From Defluviitaleaceae bacterium (lineage in GTDB: Bacteria > Bacillota > Clostridia > Lachnospirales > WRAX01): a stretch of 34,174 nucleotides of DNA. The stretch spans positions 1-34,174 of the forward strand of contig WRBJ01000018.1 of the NCBI GenBank assembly GCA_009784615.1. The letters are read 5' to 3'. The stretch's first letter is position 1, and every line of letters starts with the position of its first letter. A model generated the notes under the pieces. It was given only the letters and a program-made list of their open reading frames with translations, did not search any database and had not been told where the DNA came from. The position numbers and the translations under genes are program-made. Positions 16,315-24,668 of this stretch are shown piece by piece.

Positions 16315-18012
16315 ATGGATTTTAAATTTGAAATTGCAAATGCCGTAGCGAAAGCGGCTAATATTGATGTAAACGAGGTTTTTGATGCTATAGAAATACC
16401 GCCCGACGCTGATTTGGGCGATTTTTCGTTTCCTTGCTTTAAATTGGCAAAAAACCTAAAAAAGGCACCGCCTGTTATTGCGGCAGAGCTTATGGATGGC
16501 ATTAATGACCTTGACTTTGTGCGAAGAATTGCGCAAACCGGCGCATACCTTAACTTTTTTATTAAACGTGATGCCTATGCGAAAGCGGTTTTGGCGAAGA
16601 TTAATTTGGAAGGCAAAAATTTTGGGCGTAGCGACATTGGCGGAGGCGGTACAATTGTTATAGACTATTCGCATCCAAATATGGCAAAACCTTTTCACGT
16701 TGGGCATTTGCGTTCTACGGTAATTGGTCACGCTCTTTACAATATCTTTAATGCTTTGGGCTATCGTTCTTTTTCCATAAATTATTTAGGCGATTGGGGT
16801 ACGCAGTTTGGCAAAGTTATAGCCGCATATGAAAAATGGGGCAATGAAGATGATGTAAAAAAAGGTGGCATTAGAGAGCTTAACCGTCTTTATGTTAAAT
16901 TTCACGAAGAAGTGGATAATGGCGACAAAGCTCTTGATGATGTAGCTCGTGCTTGGCATAATAAAATGGAAGCTGGCGACGAATATGCAATGCGCCTATG
17001 GCAATGGATAAAGGACATTAGTATGGAAGAATACGCCAAAATTTATGATTTGTTAGGCATTTCTTTTGACAGCTATCAAGGAGAAAGTTATTATAATGAT
17101 AAAATGGAACCCGTTGTGCAAGAGCTTAAAGACAGCGGTATTTTAAAGCAAGACAAAGGTGCTTGGTTGGTGGATTTGGAAAGATTTAAAATGCCGCCTT
17201 GCCTTGTGTTACGCTCTGATGGCGGCACGCTTTATGCCACACGTGATATTACGTCGGCACTGCATCGCAAAAGTGAATATGATTTTGTTAAGGCGTTGTA
17301 TGTTACATCGCACGAGCAAAGCCTGCATTTTGCGCAGTTTTTTAAGGTTGTAGAGCTTATGGGTTATGATTGGGCGGCTACACAGCTTTTGCACGTGCCT
17401 TTTGGTTATATGAACCTGCCACAGGGCAAAATGTCTACACGCAAGGGCAATGTACTTTTGATGGAGGATTTGTTAGAGCAGACTTTTGAAAAGATTACAG
17501 AAATAATAGACAAAAAAAACCCCAACCTTGCGGATAAAGAAAATGTGGCAAAACAGGTTGGCATTGGTGCAATAATTTTTAACGACCTATACAACAGCCG
17601 CATTAAAGACGTAGAATTTTCTTGGGAGCGTATGCTTAGTTTTGAAGGCGAAACGGGGCCATATGTGCAGTATACCCACGCACGCTGTTGCTCGGTTTTG
17701 GGTAAAGCGACAATTGGTTTTGATGATGCCGATTTGAGCTTATTAACAAGTGATGAAGAATTTGCATTGATTAAGATATTAAGCACCTTTCCAGAAAGAA
17801 TTGAAGAAGCGGCGCAGAAGTATGAGCCATTTATAATATCCCGCTTTGCAATGCAATGTGCGCAGGCTTTTAATAAATTTTATCACGAAAACCCGATATT
17901 GAAAGCTGATGAAGATTTGCAGGAGGCTAGGCTTTATTTGACAGATTGTACAAAAACCGTTATAGCCGCCGCTTTGAAGCTGATAGGGATTGCTGCACCG
18001 CAAGAGATGTAG
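16315..18012 (+). CDS. argS: Arginyl-tRNA synthetase
   Basis: 565 residues from the ATG at 16315, chosen because GAGGTG (16305-16310) is 4 bases upstream; the in-frame ATG at 16303 precedes that site. A class I synthetase: N-terminal additional domain, HIGH motif within HPNMAKPFHVGHLRS, KMSKS-equivalent KMSTRKGN, and the all-helical anticodon-binding (DALR) domain at the end (from FEGETGPYVQYTHAR). It charges tRNA-Arg in the cytoplasm. A terminator lies 16 bases after the stop. Confidence 0.96.
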   Translation: MDFKFEIANAVAKAANIDVNEVFDAIEIPPDADLGDFSFPCFKLAKNLKKAPPVIAAELMDGINDLDFVRRIAQTGAYLNFFIKRDAYAKAVLAKINLEGKNFGRSDIGGGGTIVIDYSHPNMAKPFHVGHLRSTVIGHALYNIFNALGYRSFSINYLGDWGTQFGKVIAAYEKWGNEDDVKKGGIRELNRLYVKFHEEVDNGDKALDDVARAWHNKMEAGDEYAMRLWQWIKDISMEEYAKIYDLLGISFDSYQGESYYNDKMEPVVQELKDSGILKQDKGAWLVDLERFKMPPCLVLRSDGGTLYATRDITSALHRKSEYDFVKALYVTSHEQSLHFAQFFKVVELMGYDWAATQLLHVPFGYMNLPQGKMSTRKGNVLLMEDLLEQTFEKITEIIDKKNPNLADKENVAKQVGIGAIIFNDLYNSRIKDVEFSWERMLSFEGETGPYVQYTHARCCSVLGKATIGFDDADLSLLTSDEEFALIKILSTFPERIEEAAQKYEPFIISRFAMQCAQAFNKFYHENPILKADEDLQEARLYLTDCTKTVIAAALKLIGIAAPQEM

Positions 18013-18028
18013 TATGAATAATAAATAT

Positions 18029-18059
18029 AAAAAGGATGGGTATTTTGCCGTCCTTTTTT
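18029..18059 (+). terminator. Terminator after argS
   Basis: An 11-bp stem (AAAAAGGATGG with CCGTCCTTTTT, one G-T pair), an 8-base loop and a T-run. Confidence 0.85.
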
Positions 18060-18084
18060 GGTTAGTGTCATTGATGACGAGCGA

Positions 18085-18241
18085 GCTGGATTGCTTCGGG
18101 GTTCGCTTCCCATCTTGTCGTAGGAACGTCCCTCGCAATGACGAAGCCCGCCCGCTCGTCATTGCGAGGGCTACCAAATACATAAAGCAATACACATCAA
18201 GCCCGAAGTAATCCAGCAAAGGGATGTAGATGCAACAAGGA
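18085..18241. repeat. Palindromic interspersed repeat element
   Basis: There are two nested sets of inverted arms. The outer pair is 18085-18100 with 18202-18217 (15 of 16 complementary). The inner pair, CCCTCGCAATGACGA (18130-18144) with TCGTCATTGCGAGGG (18156-18170), is perfect. Local GC is visibly higher than the flanks. The right part (18170-18241) recurs in decayed form at 1-71. From memory, GTCATTGCGAG...GCAATCCAG palindromes recur in many bacterial genomes; that is background, not a search result. It lies between the argS terminator and the end of the ncRNA, with no gene inside. Confidence 0.8.
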
Positions 18242-18258
18242 TATACGATGAATACAAA

Positions 18259-18441
18259 TAAAAAATCAGCCTGTGATAGCTGATAATAATGTGCTTGACA
18301 AATAGACCTGAAGTGTGTTATCCTACACTTAGGTCTTCGGACTGGGAATGGTGCTTGTCGTGGTGGAACTGACTTAGTGGGTGAGAACCACTACGACAAG
18401 CTATTTCTTATTCCCGTCCGTTCCTTACGGAGCAGTTTGGC
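18259..18441 (-). ncRNA. Candidate structured non-coding RNA, about 183 nt, class unknown
   Basis: A strong minus-strand promoter and an intrinsic terminator bracket a non-coding, highly base-paired segment. Predicted elements, 5' to 3': a small hairpin CCG (18430-18428)/CGG (18420-18418) with loop UAAGGAA; a long hairpin with GGGAAU (18415-18410)/AUUCCC (18349-18344) and a 14-position stem (18401-18388 with 18366-18353, one A-C mismatch) closing a 21-nt loop; a hairpin GACCUAAGUGU (18335-18325)/ACACUU-C-AGGUC (18316-18305) with an AGGAUAAC loop; then the terminator. The first hairpin and the base of the second compete for CGG. It lacks the closing stem of 6S RNA and the conserved core of SRP RNA, and fits no riboswitch I know. 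One wobble that pairs only in plus sense mildly favours the other strand, but no plus terminator is seen. Confidence 0.6.
18260..18284 (-). terminator. Terminator of the candidate ncRNA
   Basis: On the minus strand, ATCAGC (18284-18279) pairs with GCTGAT (18270-18265) around an 8-base loop, followed by five T. Confidence 0.75.
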
Positions 18442-18447
18442 ATAATC

Positions 18448-18476
18448 ATCATATACCATTTAGCGAATTTTGTCAA
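18448..18476 (-). promoter_or_regulatory. Promoter of the candidate ncRNA, overlapping the EamA stop codon
   Basis: Minus strand: TTGACA (18476-18471), 17-base spacer, TATGAT (18453-18448); predicted start near 18441. The -35 box contains the TGA stop of the upstream EamA gene (18475-18473). Confidence 0.75.
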
Positions 18477-19363
18477 GGTCTTTTTTTATTTTTAAACAAA
18501 TTAGTAATGACCATACCAGCGACCACAACAATGCCGCCGACAAAAGCTAAAACAGGCATTTGTTCCCCTAGCCAAATAAAGGCAATAAGCGAAGCTAAAA
18601 ATGGTGATAGATATAAAAAGCTCGTTATATGCACTGTCTTTTTGGCTTTGGCAAGTGCATACCCCCATAATAAATATGCCAATGCCGCAGGAAAAACCCC
18701 AAGATATGCTACAATACCGATGCTTGTTAAACTAGCCTGCGGCAGTTCTTTTAGTAAATCGGGCAAAAATATCATCATAAACAATGTTGCAATGGCGATG
18801 GGATATGCCGTGGCTTGTAAAACGCTGTATTTACGCAACAATAATCTTTGTGTAATAATAAACACACCTGCAAGGCTAGCCGCAAAAAGCAATAACCAGA
18901 CCCCCGCATTTAGTTGTAAGTCTGTTATCTGTGTAAAAGCTATAATTACAATGCCTAAAAAGCTGATTATAACACCAATCCACATAGTTGCCTTGGCTTT
19001 TTCTTTTAAAAATATAATCGAAAAAACCAATGTAAAAAGCGGCACAGACGCAATTATAAACCCGCTAATGCCTGCCGCAACCATATTTGTTCCCATATTA
19101 AAAAACCACATATACATAAAAACGCCAACAACACCGCATATGGAAAAAAGCGGCAAATCACGTAATTTTGGCAAGCCTGCACGTTTTATTATACAAACAA
19201 TAAGCAAAACCACGCTTGCAACCAAAAACCGCAATAACATCAAAGACCCCGCAGAAAAATAGTCAAGCGCAAATTTAACCGCCGCAAATGCCGAAGCCCA
19301 AAACAAAACCGTACCCAAAGCCGCCAAATATGGCAAAACCTTTAAAGACTGCCTTTCGTCCAT
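18473..19363 (-). CDS. EamA-family (DMT) transporter
   Basis: 296 residues from the ATG at 19363, which has GAGGTGG upstream; the reading frame is open further upstream, but that part overlaps the promoter and has no start signal. About ten hydrophobic segments form two repeated EamA halves (for example YLAALGTVLFWASAFAAVKFAL at the start and LTSIGIVAYLGVFPAALAYLLWGYAL in the second half). Such proteins are inner-membrane exporters or permeases of metabolites and amino acids; the substrate cannot be told from sequence. It is monocistronic, divergent from rpmE, with the ncRNA immediately downstream on the same strand. Confidence 0.9.
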   Translation of the reverse strand: MDERQSLKVLPYLAALGTVLFWASAFAAVKFALDYFSAGSLMLLRFLVASVVLLIVCIIKRAGLPKLRDLPLFSICGVVGVFMYMWFFNMGTNMVAAGISGFIIASVPLFTLVFSIIFLKEKAKATMWIGVIISFLGIVIIAFTQITDLQLNAGVWLLLFAASLAGVFIITQRLLLRKYSVLQATAYPIAIATLFMMIFLPDLLKELPQASLTSIGIVAYLGVFPAALAYLLWGYALAKAKKTVHITSFLYLSPFLASLIAFIWLGEQMPVLAFVGGIVVVAGMVITNLFKNKKRP

Positions 19364-19381
19364 ATAATCCACCTCGTTGTC

Positions 19382-19410
19382 ATTATACCATAGTTTAGGT
19401 CGGCAAACAA
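19382..19410 (-). promoter_or_regulatory. Sigma-A promoter of the EamA gene
   Basis: Minus strand: TTGTTT (19410-19405), 17-base spacer, consensus TATAAT (19387-19382); the leader is about 13 nt. Confidence 0.75.
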
Positions 19411-19439
19411 TCTTAACTTTATAAAAAACGAAAAAAGTC

Positions 19440-19468
19440 TTGACAAGTGGTGCAGTGTGTGATAAAAT
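19440..19468 (+). promoter_or_regulatory. Sigma-A promoter of rpmE
   Basis: TTGACA (19440-19445), 17-base spacer, TAAAAT (19463-19468); the leader to the ATG at 19508 is about 33 nt. Confidence 0.8.
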
Positions 19469-19507
19469 GTTTTTTCGTGATAATGTTAAGGCAACGAGGT
19501 GAGAAAA

Positions 19508-19720
19508 ATGAACAAAAATATCCAGCCAAAATATTTTGATGCGGCTGTAAAATGCGCTTGTGGTGTCGAGTTTTCTGTTGGGTCTACCAAAGAAAACATC
19601 CACGTCGAGCTTTGCTCAAAATGCCATCCATTTTACACAGGTAGCCAAAGACTGGTAACTTCTGCCGGTGGTCAGGTTGACAAATTTAAAAAGAGATATA
19701 ATTTAGAGGCGGGTAATTAA
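19508..19720 (+). CDS. rpmE: 50S ribosomal protein L31, zinc-binding type
   Basis: 70 residues from the ATG after a GAGGTG site. Four zinc-ligand cysteines are present: CACG near residue 16-18 and CSKC near 37-40, followed by HPFYTG, which is diagnostic of L31. It is the zinc-containing (C+) paralogue, expressed when zinc is sufficient. It is followed by yqhQ, prmC and prfA in the order common in Clostridia. Confidence 0.95.
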   Translation: MNKNIQPKYFDAAVKCACGVEFSVGSTKENIHVELCSKCHPFYTGSQRLVTSAGGQVDKFKKRYNLEAGN

Positions 19721-19743
19721 TTCGCTAAAATTGTAGACGTTTT

Positions 19744-19769
19744 AGGGCGGGGAGGTTACTCTGCCCTAT
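19744..19769 (+). terminator. Weak hairpin after rpmE
   Basis: AGGGC pairs with GCCCT, extended by GGAG/CTCT with a two-base bulge; only a short T-run follows. It may attenuate rather than end the transcript before yqhQ. Confidence 0.4.
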
Positions 19770-19796
19770 TTGTGCTATAATTGTTTGGAGGGGAAT

Positions 19797-20756
19797 ATGG
19801 GACGTAAGAAAAAAGAAATACCCGCTACATACGGCGGGCAAGCCGTTGTTGAAGGGGTTATGATGAGGGGTAAAGACCATTATTGTGTGGCAGTACGCAA
19901 CCCTGCCGGTGGAATTGAAACACGCACAGGGCAGGTTGTTCAGTCAAAATTTACGACGGTTGTTGGTAAGGTACCTATATTGCGGGGCATTGTGCGCCTT
20001 GGTAGTTCTATGATGGTTGGTATGAAGGTAATGACGGCATCTGCCGAAATTTCGGGATTGGATGACACGGCTGAAAATGCGTCGAAGTTTGATAAATGGC
20101 TAGAGCGTAAGTTTGGCGATAAATTGGGTAATTTTATTATTATTTTGGCTGTTATAATGTCGCTTGGTTTTTCGGTGGCACTTTTTATGGTTTTGCCTAC
20201 TTGGTTATCCAGCTTTGCAACACCGCTTTTGGGCGAGCATCTGTGGGCTTTGGGCATTATTGAGGGTTTAACACGCCTTGCTATTTTTATGGTTTATTTG
20301 ATAATTATATCACGTATTAAAGATATTAGGCGGGTTTTCCAATACCACGGAGCAGAGCATAAGGTTATTAATTGCTATGAAGCAGGTGAAGAATTAACGC
20401 CCGATTGCGCTAAAAGGTATGGAAGACTGCACAGGCGTTGCGGCACTAGCTTTTTGTTATTTGTTATGCTTATATCTATGATATTTTTCTTGTTTGTAAA
20501 TACTGATACAGTTTGGCTTCGTGTGGCTTCACGCATACTATTTGTGCCGTTTATTGCAGGCATATCCTTTGAGGTTATACGTTGGGCGGGCATTAGCAAA
20601 TCGCCTATTGTTAAGGTTTTAAGCTGGCCGGGATTTATGCTGCAAAAAATAACAACGGCAGAACCTGACGAAAGACAGATGGAAGTGGCAATTGCCGCCC
20701 TAAACGGCGTTTTAGCGGCAGAAAATGTCAAGGTTGTTGAAAATGACACTGAATGA
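19797..20756 (+). CDS. yqhQ: DUF1385 family membrane protein (YqhQ)
   Basis: 319 residues from the ATG at 19797, which has a GGAGGGG site; an in-frame start at 19770 lacks one. Family signatures are YGGQAVVEGVMMRG near the N-terminus, FQYHGAEHKVINCYEAGEELT in the middle and GRLHRRCGTSFLLFV after it. At least three membrane segments are seen (about 115-135, 155-180 and 225-245). The function of DUF1385/YqhQ proteins is not established. The conserved His/Glu/Cys residues suggest a metal site. It overlaps prmC by 14 bases. Confidence 0.9.
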   Translation: MGRKKKEIPATYGGQAVVEGVMMRGKDHYCVAVRNPAGGIETRTGQVVQSKFTTVVGKVPILRGIVRLGSSMMVGMKVMTASAEISGLDDTAENASKFDKWLERKFGDKLGNFIIILAVIMSLGFSVALFMVLPTWLSSFATPLLGEHLWALGIIEGLTRLAIFMVYLIIISRIKDIRRVFQYHGAEHKVINCYEAGEELTPDCAKRYGRLHRRCGTSFLLFVMLISMIFFLFVNTDTVWLRVASRILFVPFIAGISFEVIRWAGISKSPIVKVLSWPGFMLQKITTAEPDERQMEVAIAALNGVLAAENVKVVENDTE

Positions 20757-21582
20757 ATTGCGCAAATGGGGCAAACAACAAACAAACGATGCCGATATTT
20801 TGTTAATGCATTTCGCAAAAGTTGATAAAACTGTTTTATTGACAAAAGGTGATTTGACCGTGGCACAAGATGTTGCAGAAGTCTTTAAAAATGCTGTTAA
20901 ATTGCGTATAGAGAATATGCCGCTACAATATGTTTTAGGTGTTTGGGAATTTATGGGCTTGGAATTTGAAGTTTCACCCGATGTGCTTATTCCTCGTGAA
21001 GATACCGAGGTTTTGGTACGCTTGGTTTTGGAAAATGAGCCAAGTGGTGCAAAAGGGCTTGAAATTGGGGTTGGTAGCGGGTGTATTTCTGTTTCGCTTG
21101 CGGTTTTTGGTGGGATGGATATGGTGGGTGTTGATGTTTGTCATAAGGCTTTGGTGGTGGCAGAGCGCAATGCTAGACAGCATTGTAATGGACGACCGAC
21201 GGTGACTGCCCCTATGTTTGTGCTAAGTGACCTTTTTGAGAATGTTTATAAAGAAGATAAATTTGATTTTATTGTGTCAAATCCACCTTATATTTCTGGG
21301 GAAGATATGCAAATATTGGATAAAAGCGTTAAGGATTACGAGCCACACAAAGCCCTGCACGGCGGAGATGACGGTTTGGATTTTTACCGCAAAATAGCCA
21401 TAGGCGCAAAGGATTATTTAAAACCAAACGGGCGGATTTATTTTGAAATAGGCTATAACCAAGCGCAAGATGTAAAGAATATATTGCAAAACGTCGGTTT
21501 TTTTGATATAAATATATTAAAAGATACAGCAGGACACGACAGGGTCGTTTATGCTCAAATGGAGGGCGATATAAATGTTTGA
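20743..21582 (+). CDS. prmC: Peptide chain release factor N5-glutamine methyltransferase
   Basis: 279 residues from the ATG at 20743 ([11 protein letters not shown]), with AAGG about 9 bases upstream inside yqhQ; an alternative non-ATG start at 20725 is less likely. N-terminal helical release-factor-binding domain, then a SAM-dependent methylase with [14 protein letters not shown] and the catalytic VSNPPYIS. It methylates the glutamine of the GGQ motif in RF1 and RF2. The substrate gene prfA follows directly with an 8-base overlap. Confidence 0.95.
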   Translation: MTLNELRKWGKQQTNDADILLMHFAKVDKTVLLTKGDLTVAQDVAEVFKNAVKLRIENMPLQYVLGVWEFMGLEFEVSPDVLIPREDTEVLVRLVLENEPSGAKGLEIGVGSGCISVSLAVFGGMDMVGVDVCHKALVVAERNARQHCNGRPTVTAPMFVLSDLFENVYKEDKFDFIVSNPPYISGEDMQILDKSVKDYEPHKALHGGDDGLDFYRKIAIGAKDYLKPNGRIYFEIGYNQAQDVKNILQNVGFFDINILKDTAGHDRVVYAQMEGDINV

Positions 21583-22642
21583 AAAATTAAAGGAAATTGA
21601 AGATAGGTTTAACAGTGTTGGGGAAGATATTAACAACCCCGATGTTATTGCTGACCAGTCGCGCTGGCAAAAGCTGATGAAAGAACACGCATCACTTACG
21701 CCTATTGTCGAAAAATACCGTGAGTATAAAAAAGCGGAGGAAACCATTGCCGAAAGCAAAGAAATGTTAAACGAAAACCTTGATGACGAAATGAGAGTTT
21801 TGGTGCGTGAAGAATTAAAAGAAGCGCAAGATGATATGGAAAATTGCGCTGAAGAGCTTAAAATACTGCTTTTGCCAAAAGACCCCAATGATGACAAAAA
21901 CGTTATTGTTGAAATACGTGGTGGTGCTGGCGGTGATGAAGCAGCTTTGTTTGCGGCGGATTTGCATCGTATGTATAGCCGTTTTGCCGAGCGCAACCGT
22001 TGGAAAACCGAGGTTTTATCCGTAAACGAAAACGACCTTGGCGGTATAAAAGAAATTTCTTTTATGATAACGGGGCAAGGGGCATATAGCCGTCTAAAAT
22101 ACGAAAGCGGCGTACATCGTGTGCAACGTGTACCTGCTACAGAAAGTCAAGGGCGTATTCATACATCAACAGTAACGGTGGCGGTTTTGCCAGAAGCGGA
22201 AGAAGTAGACGTGGTGATTAATATGAATGATGTGCGTGTTGACGTTTTTCGTTCTGGCGGCAACGGTGGGCAGTCTGTAAACACAACGGATTCTGCTGTG
22301 CGTTTAACACACGTGCCGTCAGGCATTGTTGTAAGTATGCAAGACGAAAAATCACAGCTTAAAAACAAAGAAAAAGCCTTTAAAATACTACGTGCAAGAC
22401 TATATGATATGGAACAAGAGCGTCTGGAAAAAGAACAAAGGGACGCACGCAAAAGCCAAGTTGGTACAGGTGATAGAAGCGAAAAAATACGCACATATAA
22501 CTTTCCGCAAAGCCGTGTAACAGACCACCGTATAAACAAAACCATACACCGCCTAGAGGCTTTTCTTGATGGTGATTTGGAAGAAATGACCGAAACCCTA
22601 ATAACAACCGACCAAGCAGAGAAATTGAAAATGCAAGCATAG
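21575..22642 (+). CDS. prfA: Peptide chain release factor 1
   Basis: 355 residues, the normal length. Stop-codon recognition motif PAT (within RVPATES), the catalytic GGQ at 231-233 in [10 protein letters not shown], and the C-terminal [14 protein letters not shown] block identify RF1, which reads UAA and UAG. It is preceded by prmC, the enzyme that modifies its GGQ. A 47-base gap without a terminator separates it from metG. Confidence 0.97.
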   Translation: MFEKLKEIEDRFNSVGEDINNPDVIADQSRWQKLMKEHASLTPIVEKYREYKKAEETIAESKEMLNENLDDEMRVLVREELKEAQDDMENCAEELKILLLPKDPNDDKNVIVEIRGGAGGDEAALFAADLHRMYSRFAERNRWKTEVLSVNENDLGGIKEISFMITGQGAYSRLKYESGVHRVQRVPATESQGRIHTSTVTVAVLPEAEEVDVVINMNDVRVDVFRSGGNGGQSVNTTDSAVRLTHVPSGIVVSMQDEKSQLKNKEKAFKILRARLYDMEQERLEKEQRDARKSQVGTGDRSEKIRTYNFPQSRVTDHRINKTIHRLEAFLDGDLEEMTETLITTDQAEKLKMQA

Positions 22643-22689
22643 ATTGTATACAAAAATATAATCCAAAAATAGCGGAGGATTGACAAAAG

Positions 22690-24240
22690 ATGAGTAAAAA
22701 TTATTATATCACTACATCAATATTTTACGCCAACAGCTATTCGCATATAGGCAATTTTTATGAGGCTGTTTTGGCGGACGCTATGGCACGCTATAAGCGT
22801 TTGCGTGGGTTTGACGTGCGGTTTATGACAGGTATGGACGAACACGGGCAAAAGATAGAACAATCGGCGATTGCTTTGGAACGTACGCCGCAGGAACATG
22901 TGGATTATATTGCCCAATGGACAAAGGACGTTATGCGTAATTTGTCTATAGATTATGATGTGTTTTTTCGTACCACAGATAAGGCGCATTATGCCGCCGT
23001 CATTAAGATTTTTAAAAAATTGTATGAACAGGGCGACATTTACAAAGGTTCTTACGAAGGATTGTATTGTACGCCTTGCGAAACTTTCTATACAAAATCT
23101 CAACTTAACGAAGGCAAATGCGGTGTTTGTGGTAAAGAAGTGGGCTTTATAAGCGAAGAAGCATATTTTTTTAAATTAAGCAAATATCAAGATAGAATTA
23201 TAGACCTTATCGAAAATACAGATTTTATCGCACCAAAATGGCGTGCGACAGAAATGTTAAATAGCTTTTTGCGTGCGGGGTTAGATGATTTGTGCGTTAG
23301 CCGAACGTCGTTTAAATGGGGCATACCTGTAGAATTTGACCCAAGCCACGTTGTTTATGTTTGGGTTGATGCACTTTCTAACTACATCACAGCATTGGGT
23401 TTTATGGGTGATGACGACAGCCTTTATAAAAAATATTGGCCAGCAAATGTGCATATTGTCGGCAAGGACATTATGCGTTTTCACACCATAATATGGCCTG
23501 CCATTTTGATGGCTTTGGACGAACCTATGCCGCAACAGGTTTTTGGTCATGGCTGGCTTAATTTTGACGGCAAAAAAATAGGTAAATCTTTGGGCAATTC
23601 CATAGACCCTAACGAGCTTGTAGAAGCCTATGGTACCGACGCAATACGCTATTATTTGTTGCGTGAAATGCCTTATGGGCAAGATGGCAATTTTACGCCA
23701 GAAAACCTAATCGCCCGCATTAACGCCGACCTTGCAAACGATTTGGGCAATCTTTTATCCCGCACCGTTGGGATGATTGATAAATATTTTGGCGGCAAAT
23801 TGCCCGCCGCACAAGCCGCAACCGATTTTGACAACGAAATTATTTCACAGGCTACAAAAGTTGCGAAAAAAGCCGAAAGCCACTTTGATAATTTGGAATT
23901 TGATATAGGACTTGCTGAAATTTGGATGCTTATTAGCCGTGCCAATAAATATATTGACCAAGTTGAGCCCTGGAAGCTGTTTAAAGAAGAAGAAAAACAA
24001 GACGTGCTTGCGGGAAGCCTTTATGTACTTTGCGAGGTGTTGCGTGTTGTCGCCATACTTATAGAGCCTTCTATGCCGTCTGTTCCCGCAAAGGTCTATG
24101 CGCAGTTAAATATCACCAATGATGGGCATAAATCGTGGGAAGCGTCGCATAAATTTGGCTTAACACCAAAAGAAATAGCAACAACCAAAGGGGACGCTAT
24201 TTTCCCAAGGATAGATGTTAAAAATTCTGTTAAAAATTAA
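22690..24240 (+). CDS. metG: Methionyl-tRNA synthetase
   Basis: 516 residues. Class I synthetase: the HIGH-like motif is SYSHIGNFYE near residue 17-26. The knuckle CTPC...CGVC (about 127-147) provides four zinc-type cysteines. The KMSKS loop reads KKIGKSLGNS, with G replacing the first S. The helical anticodon domain follows. It ends at ~516 residues and so lacks the C-terminal tRNA-binding (EMAP/Trbp111-like) domain found in some MetRS. It charges initiator and elongator tRNA-Met. GGAGG precedes the start by 11 bases. Confidence 0.95.
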   Translation: MSKNYYITTSIFYANSYSHIGNFYEAVLADAMARYKRLRGFDVRFMTGMDEHGQKIEQSAIALERTPQEHVDYIAQWTKDVMRNLSIDYDVFFRTTDKAHYAAVIKIFKKLYEQGDIYKGSYEGLYCTPCETFYTKSQLNEGKCGVCGKEVGFISEEAYFFKLSKYQDRIIDLIENTDFIAPKWRATEMLNSFLRAGLDDLCVSRTSFKWGIPVEFDPSHVVYVWVDALSNYITALGFMGDDDSLYKKYWPANVHIVGKDIMRFHTIIWPAILMALDEPMPQQVFGHGWLNFDGKKIGKSLGNSIDPNELVEAYGTDAIRYYLLREMPYGQDGNFTPENLIARINADLANDLGNLLSRTVGMIDKYFGGKLPAAQAATDFDNEIISQATKVAKKAESHFDNLEFDIGLAEIWMLISRANKYIDQVEPWKLFKEEEKQDVLAGSLYVLCEVLRVVAILIEPSMPSVPAKVYAQLNITNDGHKSWEASHKFGLTPKEIATTKGDAIFPRIDVKNSVKN

Positions 24241-24254
24241 AGGAGGTTACAGCT

Positions 24255-24668
24255 ATGGAAGCACCAAAACTTGCACCATTTTTAACATTTTGCGGCAAGG
24301 CAGAAGAGGCTATGAAGTTTTACACTTCCGCTCTTCCTAACGCAGAAATTAAAGAGCTTGTGCTTTTTGGAAAAAATCATCCTTATGCCAAAGAGGGTGA
24401 AGAGAACCTGGTGTTGTTTGGCTCGCTATCAATTGCGGGATACGAAATTATGTTTCAAGATATGGGTTCGGCTCACGCTGTACCAAGTTTTAGTTGGTCA
24501 ACATCGTTATATATAAAATGCGATGATGAAGCAGAATTTGACGCTATTTTCAACGCATTATCGCAAGGCGGCGTTGTTATGATGGGGCCAGAGTCTGTGG
24601 GTCATATTCGCAAATGCGCATGGATAACAGATAAATATGGTATAACTTGGCAACCAGTATGGGAGTGA
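24255..24668 (+). CDS. VOC-family PhnB-like protein
   Basis: 137 residues after a strong AAAGGAGG site. PhnB-type (glyoxalase/bleomycin-resistance fold) pattern: PFLTFCGKAEEAMKFYTSALPNAEI at the start, an IMFQD strand, SLYIKCDD, and the characteristic ending WITDKYGITWQPVW. Family members are small metal-binding or ligand-binding proteins of mostly unknown substrate. It overlaps the following methyltransferase by 10 bases, so the two are probably translated together; it lies 14 bases after metG. Confidence 0.88.
   Translation: MEAPKLAPFLTFCGKAEEAMKFYTSALPNAEIKELVLFGKNHPYAKEGEENLVLFGSLSIAGYEIMFQDMGSAHAVPSFSWSTSLYIKCDDEAEFDAIFNALSQGGVVMMGPESVGHIRKCAWITDKYGITWQPVWE

Noticed and set aside
18296-18440. 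Plus-strand reading of the structured region, with TTGACA at 18296 and TATCCT/TTATCC downstream
   Set aside because: The spacing to TATCCT is 18, the -10 box lies inside a stable hairpin, and no plus-strand terminator or gene follows; the minus strand has both promoter and terminator. One G-U versus A-C pair favours plus, so strand should still be tested.
18259-18441. Identification as 6S RNA, SRP RNA, tmRNA or a riboswitch
   Set aside because: No pairing of 5' and 3' ends as in 6S, no conserved SRP apical core, no tmRNA tRNA-like ends, and no coding sequence downstream on the same strand within the unit.
18381-19262. Long open frame on the plus strand opposite the EamA gene
   Set aside because: It mirrors the transmembrane codons of EamA, has no ribosome site and starts inside the structured ncRNA region.
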